From NCBI GenBank assembly GCA_934481375.1, contig CAKSPN010000004.1, positions 1 through 25,426 on the forward strand: a stretch of DNA of 25,426 bases. Direction: 5' to 3'. Numbering within the stretch: position 1 is the first letter of the stretch; the number at the start of each line of letters is the position of its first letter. The notes under the pieces are model-generated. The model searched no databases. It saw nothing but the letters and a program-made list of their open reading frames with translations, and was not told the DNA's origin. The translations under genes and the position numbers were made by a program. This stretch comes from an uncultured Clostridia bacterium. Its GTDB lineage: Bacteria > Bacillota > Clostridia > UBA1381. Below are positions 5,431 through 13,136 of this stretch, one piece after another.

Positions 5431-6228
5431 ATGACTAAAAAACGAATTGATTCTATCACATCTGTTCTCTATCCTCTGCTGTTCGGAGCGGTGATAGCGG
5501 TTATGTGGCAGACGGGAGTATTGCATACGCTGCTTAAGACAGATGAATACATTCTGCCGTATCCGACACGGATATTCAGAATTATCGCAGACAACACAGA
5601 CAAGATTATGCCGAATGTCGGAGCGTCGATGTTTGTTATCATAATCGGCTTGCTGTTCGGTTCGGTACTCGGATATGCCGCCGCAATCGGCGCAACGGTA
5701 TCGCCGAAATTCGGCAAAGGCGGACTTACGGTAATATCGGCGTTTAACGCAATCCCGATAGTCGCCATGGCGCCGGTTATAATGAACTGGACAAAGGACG
5801 TAAGCTCGGAGGCTTCGGTAAGAAGTACCGTCGCAAAAATAATTGTTGTAACGCTTATGTGTATGGCGTCAATGAGCATCAACGCATACCGCGGTCTTAC
5901 GGAGCTGAAACCGTTCTCGCTGGATTTGATGAAATCGTATGCGGCGGATAATAAGACGGTGTTTCTGAAATTAAGACTGCCGAACAGTATTCCGTACATT
6001 TTCACAGCGCTTAAGGTAAGCGTTCCGTCAAGCGTAATAACGGCGCTTGTAAGCGAATACTTTGCGGAATACCGAGCCGGAGTAGGACGGCAGATCCGTG
6101 AAAATATTCTTATCGCACAGTATTCAACGGCGTGGGCATATATCGCAGTTGCCTGTATTATAGGAATTGCATTGTTCGTATTGCTTTTGGCAACAGAGAG
6201 TATATATTTGAAGAAAAGAAGCTCTTAG
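5431..6228 (+). CDS. ABC transporter permease, second subunit
   Basis: 265 aa from ATG 5431, five bases after the stop of permease 1, with GGGGTG upstream. The organisation parallels permease 1: an N-terminal helix (VLYPLLFGAVIAVMWQTGVL), several further membrane spans, and a coupling loop SYAADNKTVFLKLRLPNSIP. The two permeases are related but clearly different, so the transporter is a heterodimer. The stop codon TAG sits inside a small hairpin (6211-6239) ahead of the receptor gene. Confidence 0.92.
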   Translation: MTKKRIDSITSVLYPLLFGAVIAVMWQTGVLHTLLKTDEYILPYPTRIFRIIADNTDKIMPNVGASMFVIIIGLLFGSVLGYAAAIGATVSPKFGKGGLTVISAFNAIPIVAMAPVIMNWTKDVSSEASVRSTVAKIIVVTLMCMASMSINAYRGLTELKPFSLDLMKSYAADNKTVFLKLRLPNSIPYIFTALKVSVPSSVITALVSEYFAEYRAGVGRQIRENILIAQYSTAWAYIAVACIIGIALFVLLLATESIYLKKRSS

Positions 6229-6239
6229 CGGCTTTTCTT
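6211..6239 (+). promoter_or_regulatory. Intercistronic hairpin over the permease stop codon
   Basis: AAGAAAAG (6211-6218) pairs with CTTTTCTT (6232-6239). An inner GCT/AGC stem (6221-6223 with 6227-6229) holds the TAG stop. It lies in the 42-base gap before the receptor gene. Such stems often protect or process mRNA so that receptor is made in excess over membrane subunits. It is modest in strength, and the role is inferred. Confidence 0.35.
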
Positions 6240-6270
6240 ATATAAAATTAAAAAGAAAGAGGGAATTAAA

Positions 6271-7347
6271 ATGAAATTGAAAAAAGTATTGGGTATATTA
6301 ACAACAACGGCACTGGTTGTATCGATGTTCAGCGGCTGCGGAAAGCAGGAAAGCAAAGACACGGAAAAAGCGGCAATGACCGATGAGGAGCGTATTCTCT
6401 CTGCCGCAAAGGACGGAAAAGTAGGAAACTGGGGACTCGGAAACGAGTATGAAATCCAGGCGCTTTTGAGCAAATACGGTCAGAGTACGGATTATCTTGT
6501 ACAGTCGTTCGATATGGACGGATTTGATGACGACTCGATTACTCTCGCATCGGCTATGACATATAATGAGCTTGGATTGGTAATAAATGATTATGAAGGC
6601 GGCTACGGCTACGGCGACACGGTCGGCACAATCGATATGAACGACCAGGGCGTGGCAATGCTGGAGGATAACATCTTCTGTACAAAGGAATTTGCAAAGA
6701 ACAATCCGAACACCGTAAAAGCGTTTTTGGCGGCGTCGTTAAAGGGTTGGGAATATGCCTGTGAACACCCGGACGAGGCGGCGCAGATAGTATTTGAGGC
6801 CGGCTCGTCGGTATCGACAGACCATCAGAAATATATGGCGAAAGAGGTTGCAAAGCTGATTAAGACGGATACAAAGGGAAACGCCGTTTCGGACTACGGT
6901 AAAATGGACGAGGAGGCAATGCAGCAGACTCTCGACCTTGCTAAGAAGTACATTAAGTTAGACGACGCAAAAGCGGCGGAAAAATTACAGTCGCTTACGT
7001 TAGCCGATATTCGTGACGCCTCGTACCTTGAGGGCGCAAAGAGCAAGGATTTCGGCGCACCGGAAAAGAAAGACGTTTCAGTTCAGCTTAAATGGCTGCC
7101 GCAGGCACAGTTTATGGGATATTTCGTGGCAAAAGCAAAAGGCTATTATGATGAAGTCGGCTTGAATGTCAACATTGTTTCGGGCGGCGGCGACATAGGC
7201 GAAACAACAGCGGTAAACAACGGAACGGTTGATTTCGGCGTAACATGGGTATCAAACCTGATTTCCGCAAATTCGGGCGGTATGGATTTACTTGAAATAG
7301 CACAGATTTATCAGAGATCGGGACTGGTACTGGTATACAAGAAGTAA
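6271..7347 (+). CDS. NMT1/THI5-like substrate-binding lipoprotein, apparently circularly permuted
   Basis: 358 aa, ATG 6271 with AGAGGG upstream. A signal peptide ends in a lipobox FSGC with the lipidated Cys at 23. Residues about 50-250 (KVGNWGLGNEYEIQALLSKY .. AMTYNE .. MLEDNIF .. FLAASLKGWEYACEHPDEAA) correspond to the part of NMT1/THI5 proteins that normally follows the hinge. Residues about 268-358 (VSVQLKWLPQAQFMGYFVAK, GYYDEVGL, DFGVTWVSNL, QIYQRSGLVLVYKK) correspond to the part that normally starts right after the signal peptide. The order is therefore swapped, with a linker at about 245-268. A normal-order relative would run LVLVYKK-(short linker)-KGKKVGNW. The reading frame is clean, and the next gene starts 12 bases after the stop, so nothing is missing downstream. 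The protein probably captures the pyrimidine-like substrate outside the membrane for the adjacent ABC importer (inference). Confidence 0.9.
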   Translation: MKLKKVLGILTTTALVVSMFSGCGKQESKDTEKAAMTDEERILSAAKDGKVGNWGLGNEYEIQALLSKYGQSTDYLVQSFDMDGFDDDSITLASAMTYNELGLVINDYEGGYGYGDTVGTIDMNDQGVAMLEDNIFCTKEFAKNNPNTVKAFLAASLKGWEYACEHPDEAAQIVFEAGSSVSTDHQKYMAKEVAKLIKTDTKGNAVSDYGKMDEEAMQQTLDLAKKYIKLDDAKAAEKLQSLTLADIRDASYLEGAKSKDFGAPEKKDVSVQLKWLPQAQFMGYFVAKAKGYYDEVGLNVNIVSGGGDIGETTAVNNGTVDFGVTWVSNLISANSGGMDLLEIAQIYQRSGLVLVYKK

Positions 7348-7359
7348 GGAGGATGCTTT

Positions 7360-8712
7360 ATGGATTTGCTTATTAAGAACGGAATTGTTGTAAACGGATC
7401 GGAACGGTTTAAGGCGGATATAGCCGTCAAAGACGGCAAGATTGTGCAAATCGGTGCGGACCTTGCGCCATCGGACGGCGCAAAGGTTGTCGATGCCGCT
7501 GGGAAGCTTGTGCTTCCCGGCGCAATCGACGCACATACGCACCTTGCAATGCCGTTCGGCGGTACGATTTCATCGGATGATTATTTCGCCGGAACAAGAG
7601 CGGCGGCGTGCGGCGGTACAACAACCGTGTTCGACTTTGTGCTCCAGGACTTCGGCGAAACAATGGTAGACGCCGTAAAACGGCGTGACAAAATGTGCGC
7701 ACCTGTTGCGGCGGTGGATTATTCGTATCACGTTGCAGTAAAAGACGTAAGCGGCGATTTGCTCAATTCAATCGAGGATGCCGTAAAGTTCGGCGTACCG
7801 TCGTTCAAGGTGTTTATGGTATATGATTTCGGAGTTACGGACGGCGTTTTTTACAAGGTTCTCAAAAAAGCAAAGGAATGCGGTGCGCTGATAGGCGTAC
7901 ACGCCGAGAACAACGAAATGGTAAACACGCTTACCGCACAGTACCTGAGCGAGGGAAAAACAAGCGCCTGGTATCACTATATGTCACGTCCCGAATTTGT
8001 CGAGGCGGAGGCGGATATAAGAGCAATCCAGTGGGCAAAAGCGCTTGACGCACCGCTCTATATCGTGCATCTGGCGAATAAGGAGGGCGTAAAGGCGGTC
8101 ACTGCGGCAAAGGACGAGGGCTATAAGATTTACGCCGAAACCTGTCCGCAGTATCTTGAATTTACGTGTGACGTGTATAAGCGTGAGGACGGCAGAAACT
8201 TTGTCTGCTCGCCGCCTATGAAGGGCGAAGAAAGCAGACAGGCGCTCTGGGAGGCAATCAGACGTGGCGATATAGACACAATCGCAACCGACCATTGCCC
8301 GTTCCAATCATACGAAAAGGATTGGGGCAAGGACGACTTTACAAAAATACCTAACGGCTGTGCCGGCATAGAAAATATGTATCCGTATATGCTGTCGGCG
8401 GCGGGCGAGGGCAAAATCACCTATGAAAAAGCCGTTGAAATATGCTCCGAAAACCCTGCAAAAATCTTCGGCTGCCGTGATAAGGGCAGTATAGCGGTAG
8501 GAAAGGACGCAGACATTGTAATTTACGATCCCGAAACGGAATTTACGATTACAAACGATAAAATGCATTCCGACTGCGACCATACAATATGGGAGGGCAT
8601 AAAGCTTAAAGGCTATCCCGAACAAACCTACTCCAGAGGCAGACTTGTGTATGACAAGGGCGAATTTGTCGGCGAAAGCGGCTGGGGCAGGTTTGTGAAA
8701 TGTAAATTATAA
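7360..8712 (+). CDS. hydA: Dihydropyrimidinase / D-hydantoinase (PydB-type)
   Basis: 450 aa, ATG 7360 with AAGGAGG. It is a cyclic amidohydrolase of the amidohydrolase superfamily. The binuclear metal site is complete: H59 and H61 (DAHTHL), the lysine to be carboxylated K150 (SFKVFM), H181 (HAEN), H237 (VHLA) and D311 (ATDHCP). Substrate residues typical of dihydropyrimidinases are also present: Y155, S284 (CSPPM) and N332 (PNG). It hydrolyses 5,6-dihydrouracil or dihydrothymine to N-carbamoyl-beta-amino acids. Neighbouring genes supply the dehydrogenase before and the amidase after this step, which favours dihydropyrimidinase over a hydantoin-only role. Confidence 0.95.
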   Translation: MDLLIKNGIVVNGSERFKADIAVKDGKIVQIGADLAPSDGAKVVDAAGKLVLPGAIDAHTHLAMPFGGTISSDDYFAGTRAAACGGTTTVFDFVLQDFGETMVDAVKRRDKMCAPVAAVDYSYHVAVKDVSGDLLNSIEDAVKFGVPSFKVFMVYDFGVTDGVFYKVLKKAKECGALIGVHAENNEMVNTLTAQYLSEGKTSAWYHYMSRPEFVEAEADIRAIQWAKALDAPLYIVHLANKEGVKAVTAAKDEGYKIYAETCPQYLEFTCDVYKREDGRNFVCSPPMKGEESRQALWEAIRRGDIDTIATDHCPFQSYEKDWGKDDFTKIPNGCAGIENMYPYMLSAAGEGKITYEKAVEICSENPAKIFGCRDKGSIAVGKDADIVIYDPETEFTITNDKMHSDCDHTIWEGIKLKGYPEQTYSRGRLVYDKGEFVGESGWGRFVKCKL

Positions 8713-8737
8713 AACAATCAGAAAAGAGTTGATGTAT

Positions 8738-10237
8738 ATGAATATCCGAGATGAATCCGCAAGATGCCTGTTGTGTGCGGACGCAAAATGCAAAAAGGCT
8801 TGTCCGAAACGGTTCGATCCGTCAAAAATGATACGTGCGGTAAGGTTTGACAATGCGGAATGTGCGGCACACTACATTGATACAAGCGCTTGCGCCGAGT
8901 GTGACGGGAAGTGTGAAAAAGCATGTATACAGCCGGATTTCCCGATAAGGATACGAAGTATGGCAGAGGCTCTTCCCGATTGTGAAAATGCAGATGATGT
9001 AAGTCTTGAAATCGAGTTTATGGGAATTAAATGCGAAAATCCGTTTTTCCTGTCCTCGTCAATCGTTGCCGGAAATTACGAAATGTGCGCAAAAGCTTTT
9101 GAAATGGGCTGGGCAGGAGCGGTTTTTAAAACAATCGGCTTTTTAAAGCCGAACGAAACCTCGCCGAGATTTGACGCGGTAAGCAAAGAGGGAACGCCGT
9201 TTATCGGGTTTAAAAACCTCGAACAGATTTCCGACCACAGCTTAGAGGAAAACCTTTCGGATTTGCGGAGGTTAAAGGCGGATTTCCCGAGTAAAATAAT
9301 TGTTGCGTCGATTATGGGCGAAACCGATGAGGAATGGACGGAGCTTGCACGGCTCGCAACGGAAGCCGGAGCAGATATTATAGAATGTAATTTCAGCTGT
9401 CCGCAGATGGTGGGCGAAGGACTCGGCTCTGATGTGGGTCAGAACCCCGAGCTTGTAAAGCATTATACGGAGTGCGTCAAAAAAGGTACCTCCGTTCCCG
9501 TTCTTGCAAAAATGACGCCGAATATCGGAAATATGGAACCTCCGGCAATTGCCGCCGTAAAAGGCGGTGCGGACGGCATTGCGGCGATTAACACCATAAA
9601 ATGCATTTCGGGATTTGACCTTGAAAATATGCAGCCTATGAATGCGGTGAGCAAAAAAACGTCCGTTTCGGGATATTCAGGCAAAGCTGTAAAGCCGATA
9701 GCCTTGAGATTTATTTACGATATGGCGGAATGTAAGGAACTTAAAGACGTGCCGTTAAGCGGTATCGGCGGAATAGAAACCTGGCACGATGCGGCGGAAT
9801 TTATCGCACTCGGCTGTGCAAACGTTCAGGTTACAACCGCCGTTATGCAGTACGGCTACAGAATTATAGACGATTTGATTTCGGGACTTAAAGCCTATAT
9901 GAAAAGAAAAGGCATATCAAAATTAAGCGATTTGGTCGGTGCGGGACTTTGCGCAATAACCGAGCCGGAAAAGCTTGACCGCAGTACCGTTACATATCCG
10001 ATATTTAATAAAAAGGCTTGTATCGGCTGCGGAAGATGCTATCTCTCCTGCCGTGACGGCGGACATCAGGCAATAAGCCTTTCAGAGGACGGAAAACCCG
10101 TATTTGCGGTTAAAAAATGCGTCGGCTGTCACCTGTGTTCGCTCGTTTGTCCCGTACAGGCAATCGGAAAGTCAAAAAGGGTTATGAAGAGAGGAGGTAC
10201 TGCTGATGTCAATTATGCTCAAACAGCTGTGCAGTGA
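8738..10237 (+). CDS. preA: Dihydropyrimidine dehydrogenase, PreA-like, with N-terminal Fe-S extension
   Basis: 499 aa from ATG 8738, chosen because AAAAGAG lies nine bases upstream; ATG 8732 is too close to it. Residues about 88-390 form the FMN-binding TIM barrel typical of PreA (NPFFLSSS, FKTIGF, ECNFSCPQM, AKMTPNIG, SGYSGKAVKPIALR, GIGGIETW). The C-terminus holds two 4Fe-4S motifs: C428-C431-C434-C438 and C461-C464-C467-C471. Unlike E. coli PreA it begins with about 85 residues rich in Cys (C10, C13, C18, C22, then C52, C55, C59, C63), resembling domain I of eukaryotic dihydropyrimidine dehydrogenase (CLxCADAxCxxxCP). No FAD/NADPH-domain partner (PreT) is encoded nearby, so electrons may come from ferredoxin or an unlinked subunit (inference). 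It reduces uracil or thymine to the dihydro form. Its 3' end overlaps the next gene by 32 bases. Confidence 0.92.
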   Translation: MNIRDESARCLLCADAKCKKACPKRFDPSKMIRAVRFDNAECAAHYIDTSACAECDGKCEKACIQPDFPIRIRSMAEALPDCENADDVSLEIEFMGIKCENPFFLSSSIVAGNYEMCAKAFEMGWAGAVFKTIGFLKPNETSPRFDAVSKEGTPFIGFKNLEQISDHSLEENLSDLRRLKADFPSKIIVASIMGETDEEWTELARLATEAGADIIECNFSCPQMVGEGLGSDVGQNPELVKHYTECVKKGTSVPVLAKMTPNIGNMEPPAIAAVKGGADGIAAINTIKCISGFDLENMQPMNAVSKKTSVSGYSGKAVKPIALRFIYDMAECKELKDVPLSGIGGIETWHDAAEFIALGCANVQVTTAVMQYGYRIIDDLISGLKAYMKRKGISKLSDLVGAGLCAITEPEKLDRSTVTYPIFNKKACIGCGRCYLSCRDGGHQAISLSEDGKPVFAVKKCVGCHLCSLVCPVQAIGKSKRVMKRGGTADVNYAQTAVQ

Positions 10238-11387
10238 TGCCGATACAAAGTATAATTTAAAGCTGATTGCCGGCAAAGGCGGAATGACAAATACCGTGCG
10301 CTGGGTGCATATGGTTGAGGACAGACAAGTTCCGGACTTTCTGCACGGAAACGAGCTCGTTTTTACCACAGGTATAGGACACGTCGGCAAAGACCCGCTT
10401 TTGGAATTTGTAAAGCGACTGCGAAAGCACGAGGCGGCGGGCGTGGTTGTCAATATCGGACCGTACCTGTCGGGCGTTCCGCAGGAGGTGGCGGATTATT
10501 GCGATAAGGAAAATTTTCCGCTGTTCACACTGCCCTGGAGCGTTTACATAATTGACATAACGTACGACTTCTGCCGCCGTATAATAGAAAACGAAAAGCT
10601 GGAAACCACCGCCGCAGAGGCGTTTAAAAATATAATACTCGCTCCCGAACAGGGGCAAAAGTATTATCATTTTCTGGAACAGCACGGTTTCGGCAAAGCG
10701 GTTGAATACAGAGCCTTTACATTGAGATTTTATAAAGACGGAAAAAACATAACGGATAATTTTGAGCGGAGCAATCATATAAAGCTGTGGAGTATTCTCG
10801 CAAAATCAAAGGATTATCCGTCCGCAATGTTTGTCCTGGACAGCACGATTGTGGTTATAAGGCAGGACGCAAGCCTTGCGTTTATCAAAAATCTTACCGA
10901 TACGCTCGACGCCGTATGCGAACAAAAGAAAATCGCATACGCTATGGGTATTTCATCGGAGCGCAGAGGCTATAAATCGGCGGCAAAGCTGTTGTCCGAG
11001 GCGGAAGCGGCAAGAAAAACCGCCGTTTCGGATAAAAAAAGCTTTGAATTTTATTCCGAAACGGGAGTCAATAAAATCCTGTTCGGCGTAAAGGATAAGG
11101 AAATTTTGAGAGAATTTGCATCGTCACAGCTTGATGAAATAATCGAATATGATAAATCATACAAAACGGACTATGCAAAAATCCTGTACGAATATCTGAG
11201 ATGCGACGGCTCCGTTATGGCGGTTGCCGACAATTACGGATTTCACCGAAACACGGTGAATACAAAAATCAAAAATATTAAATCAATATTTAATATTGAG
11301 CTTACAGGAGAGAAAAAAGCGGAACTTCTGCTGGCTTTTAAAATAAAAAGATTATTTAACGAAAACGGAGGAAATCAAAATGAGTGA
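10206..11387 (+). CDS. PucR family transcriptional regulator
   Basis: 393 aa, ATG 10206 with a strong GAGGAGG six bases upstream, inside the end of preA. Residues about 5-125 match the PucR N-terminal ligand domain (AGKGGMTNTVRWVHMVEDRQ, LHGNELVFTTGIG). The last 65 residues hold the PucR-type helix-turn-helix (DGSVMAVADNYGFHRNTVNT, then KIKNIKSIFNIEL). The middle part is variable, as is usual. The family controls purine and other nitrogen-compound catabolism, generally as activators responding to a pathway intermediate. Its position inside the operon suggests autoregulated, pathway-specific control (inference). It overlaps the aminotransferase start by 8 bases. Confidence 0.88.
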   Translation: MSIMLKQLCSDADTKYNLKLIAGKGGMTNTVRWVHMVEDRQVPDFLHGNELVFTTGIGHVGKDPLLEFVKRLRKHEAAGVVVNIGPYLSGVPQEVADYCDKENFPLFTLPWSVYIIDITYDFCRRIIENEKLETTAAEAFKNIILAPEQGQKYYHFLEQHGFGKAVEYRAFTLRFYKDGKNITDNFERSNHIKLWSILAKSKDYPSAMFVLDSTIVVIRQDASLAFIKNLTDTLDAVCEQKKIAYAMGISSERRGYKSAAKLLSEAEAARKTAVSDKKSFEFYSETGVNKILFGVKDKEILREFASSQLDEIIEYDKSYKTDYAKILYEYLRCDGSVMAVADNYGFHRNTVNTKIKNIKSIFNIELTGEKKAELLLAFKIKRLFNENGGNQNE

Positions 11388-12708
11388 AAGAGCATTGGAA
11401 ATCAAAAAAAATCATACCACGTATAATCTGCAGTCATGGTCAAAGCAGAAGGGACTTGACCCCATTCCGATAGAAAAAGCCGAAGGCATCTATATGTGGG
11501 ATTTTGACGGCAACCGCTATACCGATATGTCGTCACAGCTTGTAAATCTCAACGTGGGTCACGGAAACAGGCAGATAATCGACGCAATTAAGGAACAGGC
11601 GGAAAAATACTGCTATCTCTCCCCGGCGTACGGCTCCGAGCCGAGAGGCGAGCTTGCAAAAATGATTATCGAGAGAATGCCCGATAATATGGGTAAGGTT
11701 TTCTTCACAAACGGCGGTGCGGACGCAAACGAAAACGCCGTCAAGATTGCCCGTATGTACACCGGCAGACAAAAGGTGTTCTCACGTTACAGAAGCTACC
11801 ACGGCTCGACCTACGGCGCAGGCAATCTTACGGGCGAACCAAGAAGGTATCCGCTCGAGCCGGGCGCACCGGGTTTTGTAAAATTCTTCGACCCGTATGT
11901 GTATCGTGAAAAGATTGATTTTGAGTCGGAGGAGGCGGCAAGCGAATACTACGTTGCAAAGCTCCGTGAACAGGTAATCTACGAGGGTGCGGACAACGTT
12001 GCCGCAATCGTTATGGAAACCATAACAGGCTCAAACGGCGTAATCATTCCGCCGAAAGGCTATCTGAACGGCGTAAGAAAAATCTGCGATGAGTTCGGCA
12101 TTATGATGATTTGCGATGAGGTTATGGCAGGCTTCGGCAGAACGGGAAAAATGTTCGCATTTGAGAATTTCGGCGTAAAGCCCGATATTGTATCGTTTGC
12201 AAAAGGCGTAACGTGCGGATATGTTCAGCTCGGCGGCGTGGTTGTGAGCAAGAAAATTGCCGAATATTTTGACGATCATCTCCTCTCATGCGGACTTACA
12301 TACAGCGGTCACCCGCTTGCTTGTGCAGCAGGCGTTGCGTGTCTGAAATATTATGACGATTTTAAAATTCTCGATAATGTAAACGCATCGGGAAAGGTTC
12401 TGGGTGAGGAGCTTGAGGCGCTGAAGTCCAAGTACGAAATTGTCGGCGATGTAAGATATATCGGTCTGTTCTCGGCAATCGAGCTTGTCCGTGACAGAAA
12501 AACCAAAGCTCCGCTTGTGGAATACGGAAAAGACCCCGATGGAATTATGAAGTCAATAATCGCAAAGCTTAAAGCAAAAGGATTTATGACATATTCGCAC
12601 GAAAATATGATTCTCATTTGTCCGCCGTTAATCATAACTCCCGAACAGGTCAAGGAGGAAATGAAAAAGGTTGACGAGGTTATTGCGGAGATTAACGGTA
12701 TGTATTAA
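11380..12708 (+). CDS. Class III aminotransferase, probable beta-alanine:2-oxoglutarate aminotransferase (PydD-type)
   Basis: 442 aa, ATG 11380 with GGAGG, overlapping the pucR stop. It is a fold-type I PLP enzyme of the omega-aminotransferase group. The Schiff-base lysine is K275 in SFAKGV, D246 in ICDEVMAGFGRTG contacts the pyridine nitrogen, TNGGADANENA (110-120) is the phosphate cup, and SYHGST carries Y140 and H141. Residues 305-318 (GLTYSGHPLACAAG) complete the site. Set between dihydropyrimidinase and the amidase/ADH genes, it most likely converts beta-alanine (from uracil) to malonate semialdehyde, passing nitrogen to 2-oxoglutarate or pyruvate. The amino acceptor cannot be read from sequence. 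Confidence 0.9.
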   Translation: MSERALEIKKNHTTYNLQSWSKQKGLDPIPIEKAEGIYMWDFDGNRYTDMSSQLVNLNVGHGNRQIIDAIKEQAEKYCYLSPAYGSEPRGELAKMIIERMPDNMGKVFFTNGGADANENAVKIARMYTGRQKVFSRYRSYHGSTYGAGNLTGEPRRYPLEPGAPGFVKFFDPYVYREKIDFESEEAASEYYVAKLREQVIYEGADNVAAIVMETITGSNGVIIPPKGYLNGVRKICDEFGIMMICDEVMAGFGRTGKMFAFENFGVKPDIVSFAKGVTCGYVQLGGVVVSKKIAEYFDDHLLSCGLTYSGHPLACAAGVACLKYYDDFKILDNVNASGKVLGEELEALKSKYEIVGDVRYIGLFSAIELVRDRKTKAPLVEYGKDPDGIMKSIIAKLKAKGFMTYSHENMILICPPLIITPEQVKEEMKKVDEVIAEINGMY

Positions 12709-12725
12709 TCTGAGGAGGTGTAACA

Positions 12726-13121
12726 ATGTCTGGGCGTTATAAAAATGTTAAATTCGGCTCGCTCGGCGAGTATATCACTCCCGATAAATTCCGTACAATA
12801 GGCGATAATATGCGCCATGTCCCCATGGGTATTACGGAATTTGCGGTGGAAATACATATGAAGCGCAAATTAAAAAGCAAGCTGAGCTTCAAAGCTCCCT
12901 GGGACGGAATAATATACGGCTGCGCACGCAGTAAAAAGGCTTTGGAGCAAAAATTAGGCTTGAAATCGGAAATTAAAACGGCGTATCTGGTCGATTGGGA
13001 CGATAAATACCTGTTTGTGCTCGATCTTGAAAATCAGCAGGAATGCCCTGTGGCATATGTTCCCAACGAGGATATTTTAAATCTTTTGGAAAACTGTTTG
13101 AGAATACCCGAACAGAATTAG
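12726..13121 (+). CDS. Unknown 131-aa protein within the pyrimidine operon
   Basis: 131 aa, ATG 12726 with GAGGAGGTG; stop TAG. I recognise no family. It has no signal peptide, membrane span, Cys motif or nucleotide-binding motif. The N-terminus is basic (MSGRYKNVKFGSLGEYITPD), the middle KRKLKSKLSFKAPWDGIIYG looks strand-rich, and the C-terminus is more acidic and may be a small alpha/beta domain (KTAYLVDWDDKYLFVLDLEN). It is 17 bases after the aminotransferase and 15 bases before the amidase, so it is surely co-transcribed and made with them. Possibilities are a ligand-binding or regulatory subunit, a chaperone for one of the enzymes, or an accessory enzyme. No function is assigned. Confidence 0.85.
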   Translation: MSGRYKNVKFGSLGEYITPDKFRTIGDNMRHVPMGITEFAVEIHMKRKLKSKLSFKAPWDGIIYGCARSKKALEQKLGLKSEIKTAYLVDWDDKYLFVLDLENQQECPVAYVPNEDILNLLENCLRIPEQN

Positions 13122-13136
13122 AAAGGAATGATAATT

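Noticed and set aside
7427..7702. Arg-rich ORFs overlapping the dihydropyrimidinase start
   Set aside because: Out-of-frame shadows of a gene with all metal ligands intact.
8738..10237. Missing catalytic cysteine (DPD Cys671 equivalent) as a sign of an inactive enzyme
   Set aside because: The segment GSDVGQNP looks the same as I recall for E. coli PreA, so lack of Cys at this spot seems normal for PreA-type enzymes.
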